Under the pieces are notes generated by a model. It saw only the letters and a list, made by a program, of their open reading frames with translations, was not told the DNA's origin and searched no databases. A program made the translations under genes and the position numbers. A DNA stretch of 38,933 nucleotides. Source: Rhodobacterales bacterium. GTDB lineage: Bacteria; Pseudomonadota; Alphaproteobacteria; Rhodobacterales; Rhodobacteraceae. Within the stretch, counting starts at the first letter, position 1. Every line of letters starts with the position of its first letter. Of the stretch, positions 24,241-31,017 are shown in pieces. Where the stretch lies: contig JANYFE010000084.1 of assembly GCA_025362795.1 (NCBI GenBank), forward strand, positions 1-38,933. The letters are read 5' to 3'.

Positions 24241-25914
24241 ATGGCGGACGCAGCCATCCACGGCCACGATCACCACGACGAACGCGGGTTCTTCACCCGC
24301 TGGTTCATGTCGACGAACCACAAGGACATCGGCATCCTCTATCTGTTTTCCGGCGGTTTTGTCGGGCTGATCTCGGTTCTGTTCACGGTCTACATGCGGC
24401 TGGAACTGATGGAGCCGGGGGTGCAATATCTGTGCACTGAAGGGCTGCGCTTTGTCGCCGATGCCAGCGTGCCCTGCACGCCCGATGGCCACCAGTGGAA
24501 CGTGATGATCACGGCACACGGCGTTCTGATGATGTTCTTCGTGGTCATCCCGGCGCTGTTCGGCGGGTTCGGCAATTATTTCATGCCGCTGCACATCGGT
24601 GCGCCGGACATGGCGTTCCCCCGGATGAACAACCTGTCTTACTGGATGTATATCGCGGGCTCCAGTCTTGCGGTGCTGTCGGTCTTTGCCCCCGGTGGCG
24701 AAGGCGGGCATGGCGCGGGTGTGGGCTGGGTGCTGTATCCGCCGCTGTCCTCCACCGAAAGCGGCTATGCGATGGACCTTGCGATTTTCGCGGTTCACCT
24801 GTCCGGTGCCTCGTCGATCCTTGGTGCGATAAACATGATCACGACGTTCCTGAACATGCGCGCGCCCGGCATGACCATGCACAAAGTGCCTTTGTTCGCC
24901 TGGTCGATCTTTGTCACCGCCTGGCTGATCCTGTTGGCGTTGCCGGTTCTGGCCGGTGCGATCACCATGCTTTTGACCGACCGCAACTTCGGCACCACGT
25001 TCTTTGATCCTGCAGGTGGCGGCGACCCGATCCTGTATCAGCACATCCTGTGGTTCTTTGGCCATCCGGAGGTGTACATCATCGTCATCCCAGCCTTTGG
25101 TATCATCAGCCACGTCATCTCGACGTTCAGCAAGAAGCCGATCTTCGGCTACCTGCCGATGGTTTACGCGATGGTCGCCATCGGGGTGCTGGGCTTCGTC
25201 GTCTGGGCGCACCACATGTACACTGTCGGCATGTCCCTGACCCAGCAAAGCTACTTCATGCTGGCCACCATGGTCATCGCGGTGCCGACCGGCATCAAGG
25301 TGTTCTCGTGGATCGCCACGATGTGGGGCGGCTCGATCGAGTTCAAGACGCCGATGCTGTGGGCGTTCGGATTCCTGTTCCTGTTCACTTTGGGCGGCGT
25401 GACCGGCATCGTGCTGAGCCAGGCTCCGGTCGACCGGATGTATCACGACACCTACTACGTCGTGGCCCACTTCCACTACGTGATGTCACTCGGCGCCGTG
25501 TTCGGCATCTTTGCCGGGGTCTATTTCTGGATCGGCAAGATGTCGGGCCGCGAATATCCGGAATGGGCGGGCAAGCTGCACTTCTGGGCGATGTTCATCG
25601 GTGCCAACCTGACCTTCTTCCCGCAGCACTTCCTTGGCCGTCAGGGCATGCCGCGTCGCTACATCGACTACCCAGAGGCCTTCGCCTACTGGAACAAGAT
25701 CTCGTCCTACGGTGCGTTCCTGTCCTTCGCGTCCTTCGTGTTCTTCCTTGGCGTGGTGTTCTATACCCTGCGCTATGGCAAGAAGATTACCGTGAACAAC
25801 TACTGGGGTGAATATGCCGACACGCTGGAATGGACCCTGCCCTGCCCGCCGCCTGAACACACGTTCGAGCAGTTGCCGAAGCAAAGCGACTGGGACCACG
25901 GCCACGCCCACTAA
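24241..25914 (+). CDS. ctaD: Cytochrome c oxidase subunit I (aa3 type)
   Basis: This is the catalytic subunit of the haem-copper terminal oxidase in the inner membrane, reducing O2 and pumping protons. The 557-residue protein has 12 transmembrane segments. Signatures include [12 protein letters not shown] near the N-terminus and [26 protein letters not shown] (haem a ligand and D-channel region). [19 protein letters not shown] carries the CuB His and the cross-linked Tyr. AHHMYTVGM and THE-like [18 protein letters not shown] carry the haem a3 and haem a His ligands. The start follows a GGGAGACGCC RBS. It ends before a strong terminator, and no other cta genes are adjacent. CtaD encoded alone, away from ctaCBGE, is common in this family of bacteria. 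Confidence 0.97.
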   Translation: MADAAIHGHDHHDERGFFTRWFMSTNHKDIGILYLFSGGFVGLISVLFTVYMRLELMEPGVQYLCTEGLRFVADASVPCTPDGHQWNVMITAHGVLMMFFVVIPALFGGFGNYFMPLHIGAPDMAFPRMNNLSYWMYIAGSSLAVLSVFAPGGEGGHGAGVGWVLYPPLSSTESGYAMDLAIFAVHLSGASSILGAINMITTFLNMRAPGMTMHKVPLFAWSIFVTAWLILLALPVLAGAITMLLTDRNFGTTFFDPAGGGDPILYQHILWFFGHPEVYIIVIPAFGIISHVISTFSKKPIFGYLPMVYAMVAIGVLGFVVWAHHMYTVGMSLTQQSYFMLATMVIAVPTGIKVFSWIATMWGGSIEFKTPMLWAFGFLFLFTLGGVTGIVLSQAPVDRMYHDTYYVVAHFHYVMSLGAVFGIFAGVYFWIGKMSGREYPEWAGKLHFWAMFIGANLTFFPQHFLGRQGMPRRYIDYPEAFAYWNKISSYGAFLSFASFVFFLGVVFYTLRYGKKITVNNYWGEYADTLEWTLPCPPPEHTFEQLPKQSDWDHGHAH

Positions 25915-25930
25915 GGGTTGAACATACAGA

Positions 25931-25957
25931 AAGGCCCCGGAGCGATCCGGGGCCTTT
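25931..25957 (+). terminator. Rho-independent terminator of ctaD
   Basis: The stem AGGCCCCGG / CCGGGGCCT with loop AGCGAT is followed by TTTT. It lies 17 bp after the ctaD stop. Confidence 0.9.
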
Positions 25958-25991
25958 TGCCTGGCAATCAGGCGCAAGGGGGGGACCCGGC

Positions 25992-26291
25992 ATGCAGGCC
26001 CGCCACTTTTCCGATAGTTCCGAAGAGCCGCTCTATCGCCGCCGGATGGATGAAAATCCCGGCCAGTTTGTATTGAACACCCACAAGTCCCCTTCACCGG
26101 CATATCTGATCCTTCACCGCGTCGGTTCTTCTTGCCTCGCCAAGCAGAATCCGCTGCTCAGCTATTCCAAACTGTGCGGGGACCGCGCGGGAATTGAAGA
26201 ATACGTCGGGCGCAGTTTCGGCTTCAACTTTCGCAAGATCGACGAATGCGGAAATTGTTTCCGTAAGTGGTCATGGCAGCCGAGTGGGTGA
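25992..26291 (+). CDS. Small Cys/His-containing protein of unknown function
   Basis: This is a 99-residue protein, not recognised as a named family. It has an ILHRVGSSC segment (His and Cys, residues ~41-48), a YSKLCGD segment (Cys ~62), and DECGNCF near the end (a CxxC at ~85-88). The spacing could form a small zinc-binding fold, as in several uncharacterised ~80-100 residue proteins that read ILHR...C...Y(T/S)K.CGD...C..C. The GGGGGGAC run before the ATG at 25992 could be the RBS; an internal ATG at 26046 would remove a poorly structured start. The codon composition agrees with neighbouring genes. It ends 11 bp from the convergent ynfA-like stop. Confidence 0.55.
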   Translation: MQARHFSDSSEEPLYRRRMDENPGQFVLNTHKSPSPAYLILHRVGSSCLAKQNPLLSYSKLCGDRAGIEEYVGRSFGFNFRKIDECGNCFRKWSWQPSG

Positions 26292-26302
26292 TGCCCGCCG
26301 TC

Positions 26303-26620
26303 CTATCTCGGCACGCCAAGGATCACCCCGGCTCCAACCAGAACAATCGCTCCACCTGACAGATCATAGATGTCCGGCACCTGCCCTTCGACCAACCAAA
26401 GCCACAGGAACGACGCCACAACATATATGCCGCCATATCCCGCATAAACCCGGCCCGCGGCGCTCAATGGCACCAAAGTCAGCGCAGAGGCAAAACCCGC
26501 CAGCAACAGAATGCCGGGGATCAGCCACAGCCAGCTTGCCCCCAGCCGCCACACCGCCCAGAAAGCGAAGCATCCGGCAATCTCTGCAAATGCCGTCAAT
26601 GCCAGAATGCCCCAGATCAT
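26303..26620 (-). CDS. ynfA: YnfA / UPF0060 family membrane protein
   Basis: This is a 105-residue protein with four transmembrane segments. The family pattern is clear: [17 protein letters not shown] in helix 1, [22 protein letters not shown] in helix 3 and [15 protein letters not shown] in helix 4. The Glu in helix 1 corresponds to the conserved charged residue of small multidrug resistance transporters, and E. coli YnfA has been described as an SMR-like exporter. It is the second gene of a leftward two-gene unit, 14 bp after the Cys-rich membrane protein gene. It should therefore be under the MerR-type operator at 26990-27008. A role in metal or toxicant export is inferred from this context. 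Confidence 0.9.
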   Translation of the reverse strand: MIWGILALTAFAEIAGCFAFWAVWRLGASWLWLIPGILLLAGFASALTLVPLSAAGRVYAGYGGIYVVASFLWLWLVEGQVPDIYDLSGGAIVLVGAGVILGVPR

Positions 26621-26634
26621 CGAATGCCCTTTCG

Positions 26635-26937
26635 TCAGTCTTTCGGCACGATCAAACCACCTTGCGGCAGATCACACGCAGGGCCAATCGCGCAACCCGC
26701 ATCCGCTGCGCAGGCGCAGGTCTTTGACGCCACTGCCCGTGAACGCCGATACCAGTGCCAGGCACCCGTCAAAACCACGGCCAGTACCGCAACCTGCACC
26801 ACCTTGCCCGTCAGAAACGCCGCCACGCCGCCTGCCGTCATACCCACAAACACGCCCCCCAGACCCAGAGACGCGGCGCAGGCCCCAACGCAGGCCGCGC
26901 CCGCCAGAACCGACACTTTCCCAGATATCATTTTCAT
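26635..26937 (-). CDS. Cys-rich two-helix membrane protein (MerT/MerF-like candidate)
   Basis: This is a 100-residue protein. Helix 1 contains two cysteines (C15 and C20, in [16 protein letters not shown]) and helix 2 covers ~45-62. A basic stop-transfer WHWYRRSR follows, then a soluble tail rich in Cys ([17 protein letters not shown]74, C76, C82, C88). Two helices with cysteines in the first and a Cys tail recall the mercuric-ion carriers MerF/MerT, but the family motifs are not matched closely. The start has GGAGAAGTGGCA at RBS distance, and an internal ATG two codons on is possible. It is divergent from the merR-like gene with a classic MerR promoter, and followed by ynfA. Transport or sequestration of a thiophilic metal is the likely role. 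Confidence 0.6.
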   Translation of the reverse strand: MKMISGKVSVLAGAACVGACAASLGLGGVFVGMTAGGVAAFLTGKVVQVAVLAVVLTGAWHWYRRSRAVASKTCACAADAGCAIGPACDLPQGGLIVPKD

Positions 26938-26981
26938 TGCCACTTCTCCTGTTCCAACCGGGCCATTTTGCCCGTTGCCCC

Positions 26982-27012
26982 AAGATAGGACTTCAAGTAA
27001 CTTTAAGTTCAA
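26982..27012 (-). promoter_or_regulatory. MerR-type promoter with 19-bp spacer and operator
   Basis: On the minus strand -35 TTGAAC (27007-27012) and -10 TATCTT (26982-26987) are separated by 19 bp, the extended spacing that MerR-family activators correct by DNA distortion. The near-perfect dyad ACTTCAAGTAACTTTAAGT (26990-27008) fills the spacer; only one symmetric pair mismatches apart from the centre. It drives the Cys-rich protein and ynfA and lies next to the regulator's own start. Confidence 0.85.
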
Positions 27013-27039
27013 GCCCCTATAGCCCAAAAGTTTTGCCCC

Positions 27040-27438
27040 ATGATCACCCTGTCGATTGGCCAGCTTTCGCAGCAAACCGCCACGCCCAGCCCCACCATCC
27101 GCTACTACGAAACCTTGGGATTGCTGCCGCGACCGCAGCGCGGTTCGGGCGGGCAGCGCCGCTATGGTGACCCGGATGTGGCACGGCTGAATTTCATCCG
27201 CACCAGACGCGCCCTTGGCTTTCCACTGGCCGAGGTTGCCAAGCTGCTGGCGGTGTGCGGGCCTGAGGCGCAACCCTGCAACGACGCCCGCAAGATGGCA
27301 GAGGCGCAGTTGAATCTGGTGCGCACCCGCATCGCGGAATTGCAGAATGCCGAGCAAACGCTGCTTGCGCAGATCGCCGCATGTGAAACCGGATGCGGCG
27401 ATGGCCTTGCCGTGGGATGCCTGCTGATCCCGGCCTAG
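27040..27438 (+). CDS. MerR-family metal-responsive regulator
   Basis: This is a 132-residue MerR-type regulator. The N-terminal winged helix reads SIGQLSQQTATPSPTIRYYETLGLLP then QRRYGDPDVARL, matching the family. A dimerisation helix follows (~80-112). Cysteines occur at 73, 80, 115, 119 and 127. C80 and C115 are 35 residues apart, as are C82 and C117 of Hg(II)-sensing MerR, and a further Cys lies near the expected third position. This favours a thiophilic metal sensor over SoxR, which has a CxxCxC...C iron-sulphur motif. It is divergent from the two-gene membrane cassette and presumably activates it. Which metal (Hg, Zn, Cd, Cu or other) is undecided. Confidence 0.85.
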   Translation: MITLSIGQLSQQTATPSPTIRYYETLGLLPRPQRGSGGQRRYGDPDVARLNFIRTRRALGFPLAEVAKLLAVCGPEAQPCNDARKMAEAQLNLVRTRIAELQNAEQTLLAQIAACETGCGDGLAVGCLLIPA

Positions 27439-27508
27439 CCCAGATTCGTGACCCTGCTCGACGCATCGCCGAACTTATGTTCATGCCGCACATCCCTTGA
27501 GACCCGCA

Positions 27509-27970
27509 ATGCCCCCATTCCACATCCGCCGCGCCACCCCGCAAGACGCCAGCCTCGTCCGGCAACTCACCCGTGCCGCCTATGCCAAATGGGTGCCCAT
27601 CCTTGGCCGCGAACCCCTGCCGATGGTCGCGGACTATGACCGTGCCGTGCGCGACCATCACATCGACCTCCTGTATGATGGCGGCGAACTGGTCGCCCTC
27701 ATCGAGTGCATCCCGCATCCCGACCACCTGTTCATCGAAAACCTCGCCATCGCCCCCGGCCATCAGGGGCGCGGGCTGGGCCGCCTGCTGCTGACACACG
27801 CCCAGTGCGCCGCCCAAACCGCCGGGCTGGCCCAGCTGCGGCTGCTGACCAATCAGGCCATGACGGGCAATGTCCGCTTCTACCTGTCCGCCGGTTTCAC
27901 CCTCGACCGGACCGAGCCCTTCAGGGGCGGCACCACGGTTTACATGAGCCAACCCGTCGCCCCACCTTGA
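27509..27970 (+). CDS. GNAT-family N-acetyltransferase
   Basis: This is a 153-residue acetyltransferase of the Gcn5-related fold. The start FHIRRATPQDAS is the typical first strand and helix. The acetyl-CoA-binding motif is in LFIENLAIAPGHQGRGLGRLLLTHA (Q/RxxGxG/A at ~88-93), and the C-terminal NVRFYLSAGFT is the usual motif B end. The substrate is unknown; such genes can act on small metabolites, antibiotics or proteins. The ATG at 27509 is chosen over a TTG four codons upstream. It is separate from the merR gene by 70 bp and could be monocistronic. Confidence 0.87.
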   Translation: MPPFHIRRATPQDASLVRQLTRAAYAKWVPILGREPLPMVADYDRAVRDHHIDLLYDGGELVALIECIPHPDHLFIENLAIAPGHQGRGLGRLLLTHAQCAAQTAGLAQLRLLTNQAMTGNVRFYLSAGFTLDRTEPFRGGTTVYMSQPVAPP

Positions 27971-28091
27971 CCGGGTGTAGAGTGGGTGCCACCCCCCGAC
28001 CCATCCGGCGAGGGGCACAAATCTCTTGATCCGGACCTCCAAAGTCCACGCATAACACGCGCCAACCAACCACCAATTATGTATAATAAAA

Positions 28092-28507
28092 TCAATATAT
28101 TATCCAACATTTCACATGTGAAACGCTACCCACCACCTGCCCCAGCGTCTCCGCCACCATTTCCACCCTCAAGTCCCCGAACCGTACGAAATTGAAATTC
28201 CCCTGCCTCATCCGAATGTCCTCCATCCGGCCGCGATAAGGGTCCAGCACCGCTTCCGGCAAGTAGACGGAGAGGTAATTCTTCTGCAAAGTCCCCCCAC
28301 CACCTGCCATCCCAGCCCGGTCGCGGACACCGTCTTGCCATAGCCGATCATCTTGAACCGCATGCCCGGCGTGCCGGCGGGCGTGCCCGTGTGGAAATAC
28401 CGTCGCAGGTCCGGCGCAGCCAAACCAAGCAGCCGGTCAAGCTGCTCCTGATCATCGCGGCGCGCCGGATCGAAGCCAAAATATTCCGCCAAACTCTCGA
28501 CTTCGAC
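28092..28507 (-). pseudogene. Decayed DUF1801-family gene
   Basis: The first part, read leftward from ~28507, gives EVESLAEYFGFDPARRDD and continues to GTPAGTPGMRFKMIGYGKT, the N-terminal half of a DUF1801 (YdhG-like) protein. After ~28330 the frame is lost. The second half resumes in another frame with LQKNYLSVYLP through RFGDLRVEMVAETL, the matching C-terminal half. The segment normally between GYG and the QKNYxSVY strand is shortened, so a frameshift, probably with a small deletion, separates them. An in-frame TAG at 28508-28510 lies just upstream and no ATG start is present. Both halves belong to one former gene. Confidence 0.7.
28110..28123. promoter_or_regulatory. 14-bp perfect palindrome in AT-rich DNA
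   Basis: TTTCACATGTGAAA is a perfect inverted repeat in an unusually AT-rich stretch (28076-28125) past the GNAT gene and at the end of the decayed DUF1801 gene. It could be a regulator site; no target gene start is next to it. Confidence 0.25.
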
Positions 28508-28553
28508 CTAGAACATGTTACCTGCTTTGCATCTCTGGTCTGATCATAGAAGC

Positions 28554-29036
28554 ATGCCCTACCACTGGCTTCCCCCCACCGCTCCTGCCACGGCGCGCCT
28601 GCATTTGACGCCTTACCGGTCATTGCCCCGGCGCGGTTTTGTCTGGTTCATCGCCGTCACCGCAGTTCTGCTGGCACTGCCACTGGCCAGCCAGCTTGGC
28701 ACGCCCGGCCTCTGGGTCTTGTTGCCGTTCCTGGTGGCCGCCGTCGCAGGCATTTGGTTCGCCCTGCAACACAGCTACCGAACGGCCGAGGTCACCGAAG
28801 ACCTCACCTTCTCCGCTGACCAATTGACCCTGACGCGCCACGACCGCAAAGGCGTGCAAAGCTGGCACGCCAATCCCTACTGGACCCGGCTGACCCTGCA
28901 CAAAACCGGCGGTCCGGTGCCGAACTATCTGACCCTTACCGGTGGTGGCCGCGAGGTGGAAATCGGCGCTTTCCTGTCAGAGACCGAACGCATCAATCTG
29001 CAAGCAGACCTCGCCGCCCGCCTGCAAACGCTCTGA
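28554..29036 (+). CDS. DUF2244 family membrane protein
   Basis: This is a 160-residue protein with two closely spaced transmembrane segments (about residues 27-46 and 49-66) after a short cytoplasmic N-terminus with RLHLTPYRSLPRRGF. The long C-terminal part (FADQLTLTRHDRKG and onward) is a PH-like soluble domain. This layout matches DUF2244, common in alphaproteobacteria and of unknown function. The ATG at 28554 is chosen because the family's N-terminus starts about there; an upstream in-frame codon at 28515 is less likely. It converges on the yqeY-like gene, with a strong hairpin in between. Confidence 0.8.
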   Translation: MPYHWLPPTAPATARLHLTPYRSLPRRGFVWFIAVTAVLLALPLASQLGTPGLWVLLPFLVAAVAGIWFALQHSYRTAEVTEDLTFSADQLTLTRHDRKGVQSWHANPYWTRLTLHKTGGPVPNYLTLTGGGREVEIGAFLSETERINLQADLAARLQTL

Positions 29037-29093
29037 ACTCACGACAATTTACCAAAAATTTTGCGTTTCATATTGGAACAAATAGTCCACAGG

Positions 29094-29124
29094 GGCTCCG
29101 GTGGATGCGAAATCCCCCGGAGCC
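29094..29124. terminator. Hairpin between convergent genes
   Basis: GGCTCCGG pairs with CCGGAGCC (29117-29124), and the inner GGAT/ATCC extends the stem with one mismatch around loop GCGAA. It lies 58 bp after the DUF2244 stop and 12 bp after the yqeY-like stop. There is no T run on either side, so it may be a weak or bidirectional terminator or a 3' end stabiliser. Confidence 0.5.
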
Positions 29125-29136
29125 AGCCAAGCAAAC

Positions 29137-29589
29137 CTATTCCAGCCGCGCCTTCAAAATCCCACCGACCGACCCGAAATCCATCTGCCCGGTATATTTG
29201 TCCTTCAGCACCGCCATGACGCGGCCCATATCGCGGATGCTCGTCGCTGCGGTTTCGGCAATCGCCGTCACAATCGCCGCCTCGACCTCGGCCGCGGCCA
29301 ATTGCCGTGGCAAGAACTCCTCGATCACCGAAATCTCGTTCTGCTCCTTGGCCGCCAGTTCGGCACGCCCGCCTTCCAGATACAGCCGCGCCGATTCTTG
29401 ACGCTGCTTCACCATCTTGCCCAAAATGCCCAGAATATCCGCATCCGTGACCTCGCCGCCTTCCACCCGGACCGCAATCTCGCGGTCCTTGATCGCACCA
29501 GAGATCAGCCGCAGGCCCGACAGCCGCTCCGCCGCCCGCGCCTTCATCGCGCCCTTGATTTCATCCTGCAACCGCTCGCGCAAAGCCAT
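29137..29589 (-). CDS. yqeY: GatB/YqeY-domain protein
   Basis: This is a 150-residue all-helical protein homologous to the C-terminal tRNA-binding domain of GatB. The sequence starts MALRERLQDEIKGAMKARA. It continues with LRLISGAIKDREI, then the MVKQRQESARLYLEGGR and LAAKEQNEISVIEEFLPRQL segments, and ends with GRVMAVLKDKYTGQMDFG, all typical of YqeY. Proteins of this type stand alone and are proposed to influence tRNA-dependent amidation or translation, but no firm function is known. The ATG at 29589 follows a GGGGGGCGG stretch. It is divergent from carA with about 170 bp between. Confidence 0.9.
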   Translation of the reverse strand: MALRERLQDEIKGAMKARAAERLSGLRLISGAIKDREIAVRVEGGEVTDADILGILGKMVKQRQESARLYLEGGRAELAAKEQNEISVIEEFLPRQLAAAEVEAAIVTAIAETAATSIRDMGRVMAVLKDKYTGQMDFGSVGGILKARLE

Positions 29590-29692
29590 ATCCGCCCCCC
29601 TGAAACTCCGCCTGCACCATAGCGCTGCGCATTCCGGCACGCAACCACGACAACCCCTTGAAAACGCAGCAAATCCCTTTTCACCCTTGCCC

Positions 29693-29721
29693 TTGACCCC
29701 ATCCTTCCCCGCCCGTAGTGT
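29693..29721 (+). promoter_or_regulatory. Candidate carA promoter
   Basis: TTGACC (29693-29698) and TAGTGT (29716-29721) with 17-bp spacing lie 38 bp upstream of the carA start. The -35 matches the consensus in five of six bases; the -10 is weaker. Confidence 0.45.
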
Positions 29722-29758
29722 CCGCCAAATTTCCCAGCATCCAAAGGGAGTCGCCACC

Positions 29759-30913
29759 ATGTCCGACATGCCAAAACCTACCGCCTGCTTGGCCTTGGCC
29801 GATGGCACGGTGTTCTACGGCATGGGCTTTGGCGCAACCGGCAGCACGGTCGCGGAACTGGTCTTCAACACCGCGATGACCGGCTATCAGGAAATCATGA
29901 CCGACCCCAGCTATGCCGGTCAGGTCGTGACCTTCACCTTCCCGCATATCGGCAACACCGGCACCACAGCCGAGGATGACGAAACCACCGATCCGGTCGC
30001 CGCCGGCATGGTGGTGAAATGGGATCCGACCGCACCGTCCAACTGGCGCACCACCGGCGATCTTACCCAATGGATGAGCGCAAAGGGCCGCATCGGCATC
30101 GGCGGTATCGACACCCGTCGCCTGACCCGCGCCATCCGCCAGCAGGGCGCGCCGCATGTCGCCCTCGCCCACGACCCAGAAGGCAAGTTTGATCTAGAAG
30201 CTTTGGTAAAGCAGGCTCGTTCCTGGGTCGGCCTTGTTGGGCTTGATCTTGCCAAAGAGGTCTCCTGCACCCAAAGCTATCGCTGGGACGAACAGAAATG
30301 GGTCTGGCCTGCGGGCTACAGCAAACGGCAGGGCGCAGGCCTGCGTGTCGTCGCCATCGACTACGGGGCCAAGCGCAACATCCTGCGTTGCCTTGCCTCG
30401 TCGGGCTGCGAAGTCACCGTGCTGCCCGCCTCCGCCACCGCCGAGGACGTGCTGGCCCTCAACCCCGAGGGCGTTTTCCTGTCCAACGGTCCCGGCGATC
30501 CGGCGGCGACCGGCATCTATGCTGTGCCGATGATTCAAGGCGTGCTCAAAGCTGATCTGCCGCTGTTCGGCATCTGCCTTGGCCATCAGATGCTGGCGCT
30601 GGCCTTGGGTGCCACCACCGTCAAGATGAACCACGGCCACCACGGTGCCAACCACCCGGTCAAGGATCTGGATACCGGCCGCGTCGAGATCACCTCGATG
30701 AACCACGGCTTCACGGTCGACAGTCAAACCCTGCCGCGCAACGTGGTCGAAACCCATGTGTCGCTGTTTGACGGCTCCAATTGCGGCATCAGGCTGCAAG
30801 GCAAACCGGTGTTCTCGGTGCAATACCACCCCGAGGCGTCGCCGGGCCCGCAGGACAGTTACTACCTGTTCCAGCGCTTTGCCGCCGCCATGCAGGCCCG
30901 TCGCGCCGCCTGA
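29759..30913 (+). CDS. carA: Carbamoyl-phosphate synthase small (glutaminase) subunit
   Basis: CarA hydrolyses glutamine and passes ammonia to CarB for carbamoyl phosphate, feeding arginine and pyrimidine synthesis. The protein has 384 residues. The N-terminal domain begins with LADGTVFYGMGFGA and has the conserved FNTAMTGYQEIMTDPSYAGQ. The class I amidotransferase domain has LSNGPGDP, the nucleophile Cys273 in LFGICLGHQMLALA, and His357/Glu359 in YHPEASPGP. The ATG at 29759 follows AAAGGGAGTC. The large subunit gene carB is not adjacent, as is common in this bacterial group, and the next gene is preceded by its own regulatory array. Confidence 0.97.
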   Translation: MSDMPKPTACLALADGTVFYGMGFGATGSTVAELVFNTAMTGYQEIMTDPSYAGQVVTFTFPHIGNTGTTAEDDETTDPVAAGMVVKWDPTAPSNWRTTGDLTQWMSAKGRIGIGGIDTRRLTRAIRQQGAPHVALAHDPEGKFDLEALVKQARSWVGLVGLDLAKEVSCTQSYRWDEQKWVWPAGYSKRQGAGLRVVAIDYGAKRNILRCLASSGCEVTVLPASATAEDVLALNPEGVFLSNGPGDPAATGIYAVPMIQGVLKADLPLFGICLGHQMLALALGATTVKMNHGHHGANHPVKDLDTGRVEITSMNHGFTVDSQTLPRNVVETHVSLFDGSNCGIRLQGKPVFSVQYHPEASPGPQDSYYLFQRFAAAMQARRAA

Positions 30914-30931
30914 GGTGAATTTCATCCGGCC

Positions 30932-30958
30932 TTAAGGCTTCCTTAAGCCCCTGTTAAC
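30932..30958 (+). promoter_or_regulatory. CtrA-like array: three TTAA half-sites at 7-nt spacing
   Basis: TTAA (30932-30935), seven bases, TTAA (30943-30946), seven bases, TTAAC (30954-30958). The CtrA consensus of alphaproteobacteria is TTAA-N7-TTAAC, so two overlapping full sites share the central half. They end 59 bp upstream of the glycosyltransferase start in an otherwise GC-rich region. Confidence 0.65.
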
Positions 30959-31017
30959 CAACCGCCTGCCAATCTGACCGGATTGCCTGCCCTAAGAGGG
31001 CAGGCCACGGGGTCACA

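Noticed and set aside
27040-27438. MerR-type gene as SoxR
   Set aside because: The SoxR CxxCxC...C iron-sulphur motif is absent; the Cys spacing is closer to metal-sensing MerR.
30931-30947. CTTAAGG-CTT-CCTTAAG as terminator of carA
   Set aside because: The stem is AT-rich and short with no T tract. The TTAA spacing of seven fits a CtrA array better and includes a third half-site outside the hairpin.
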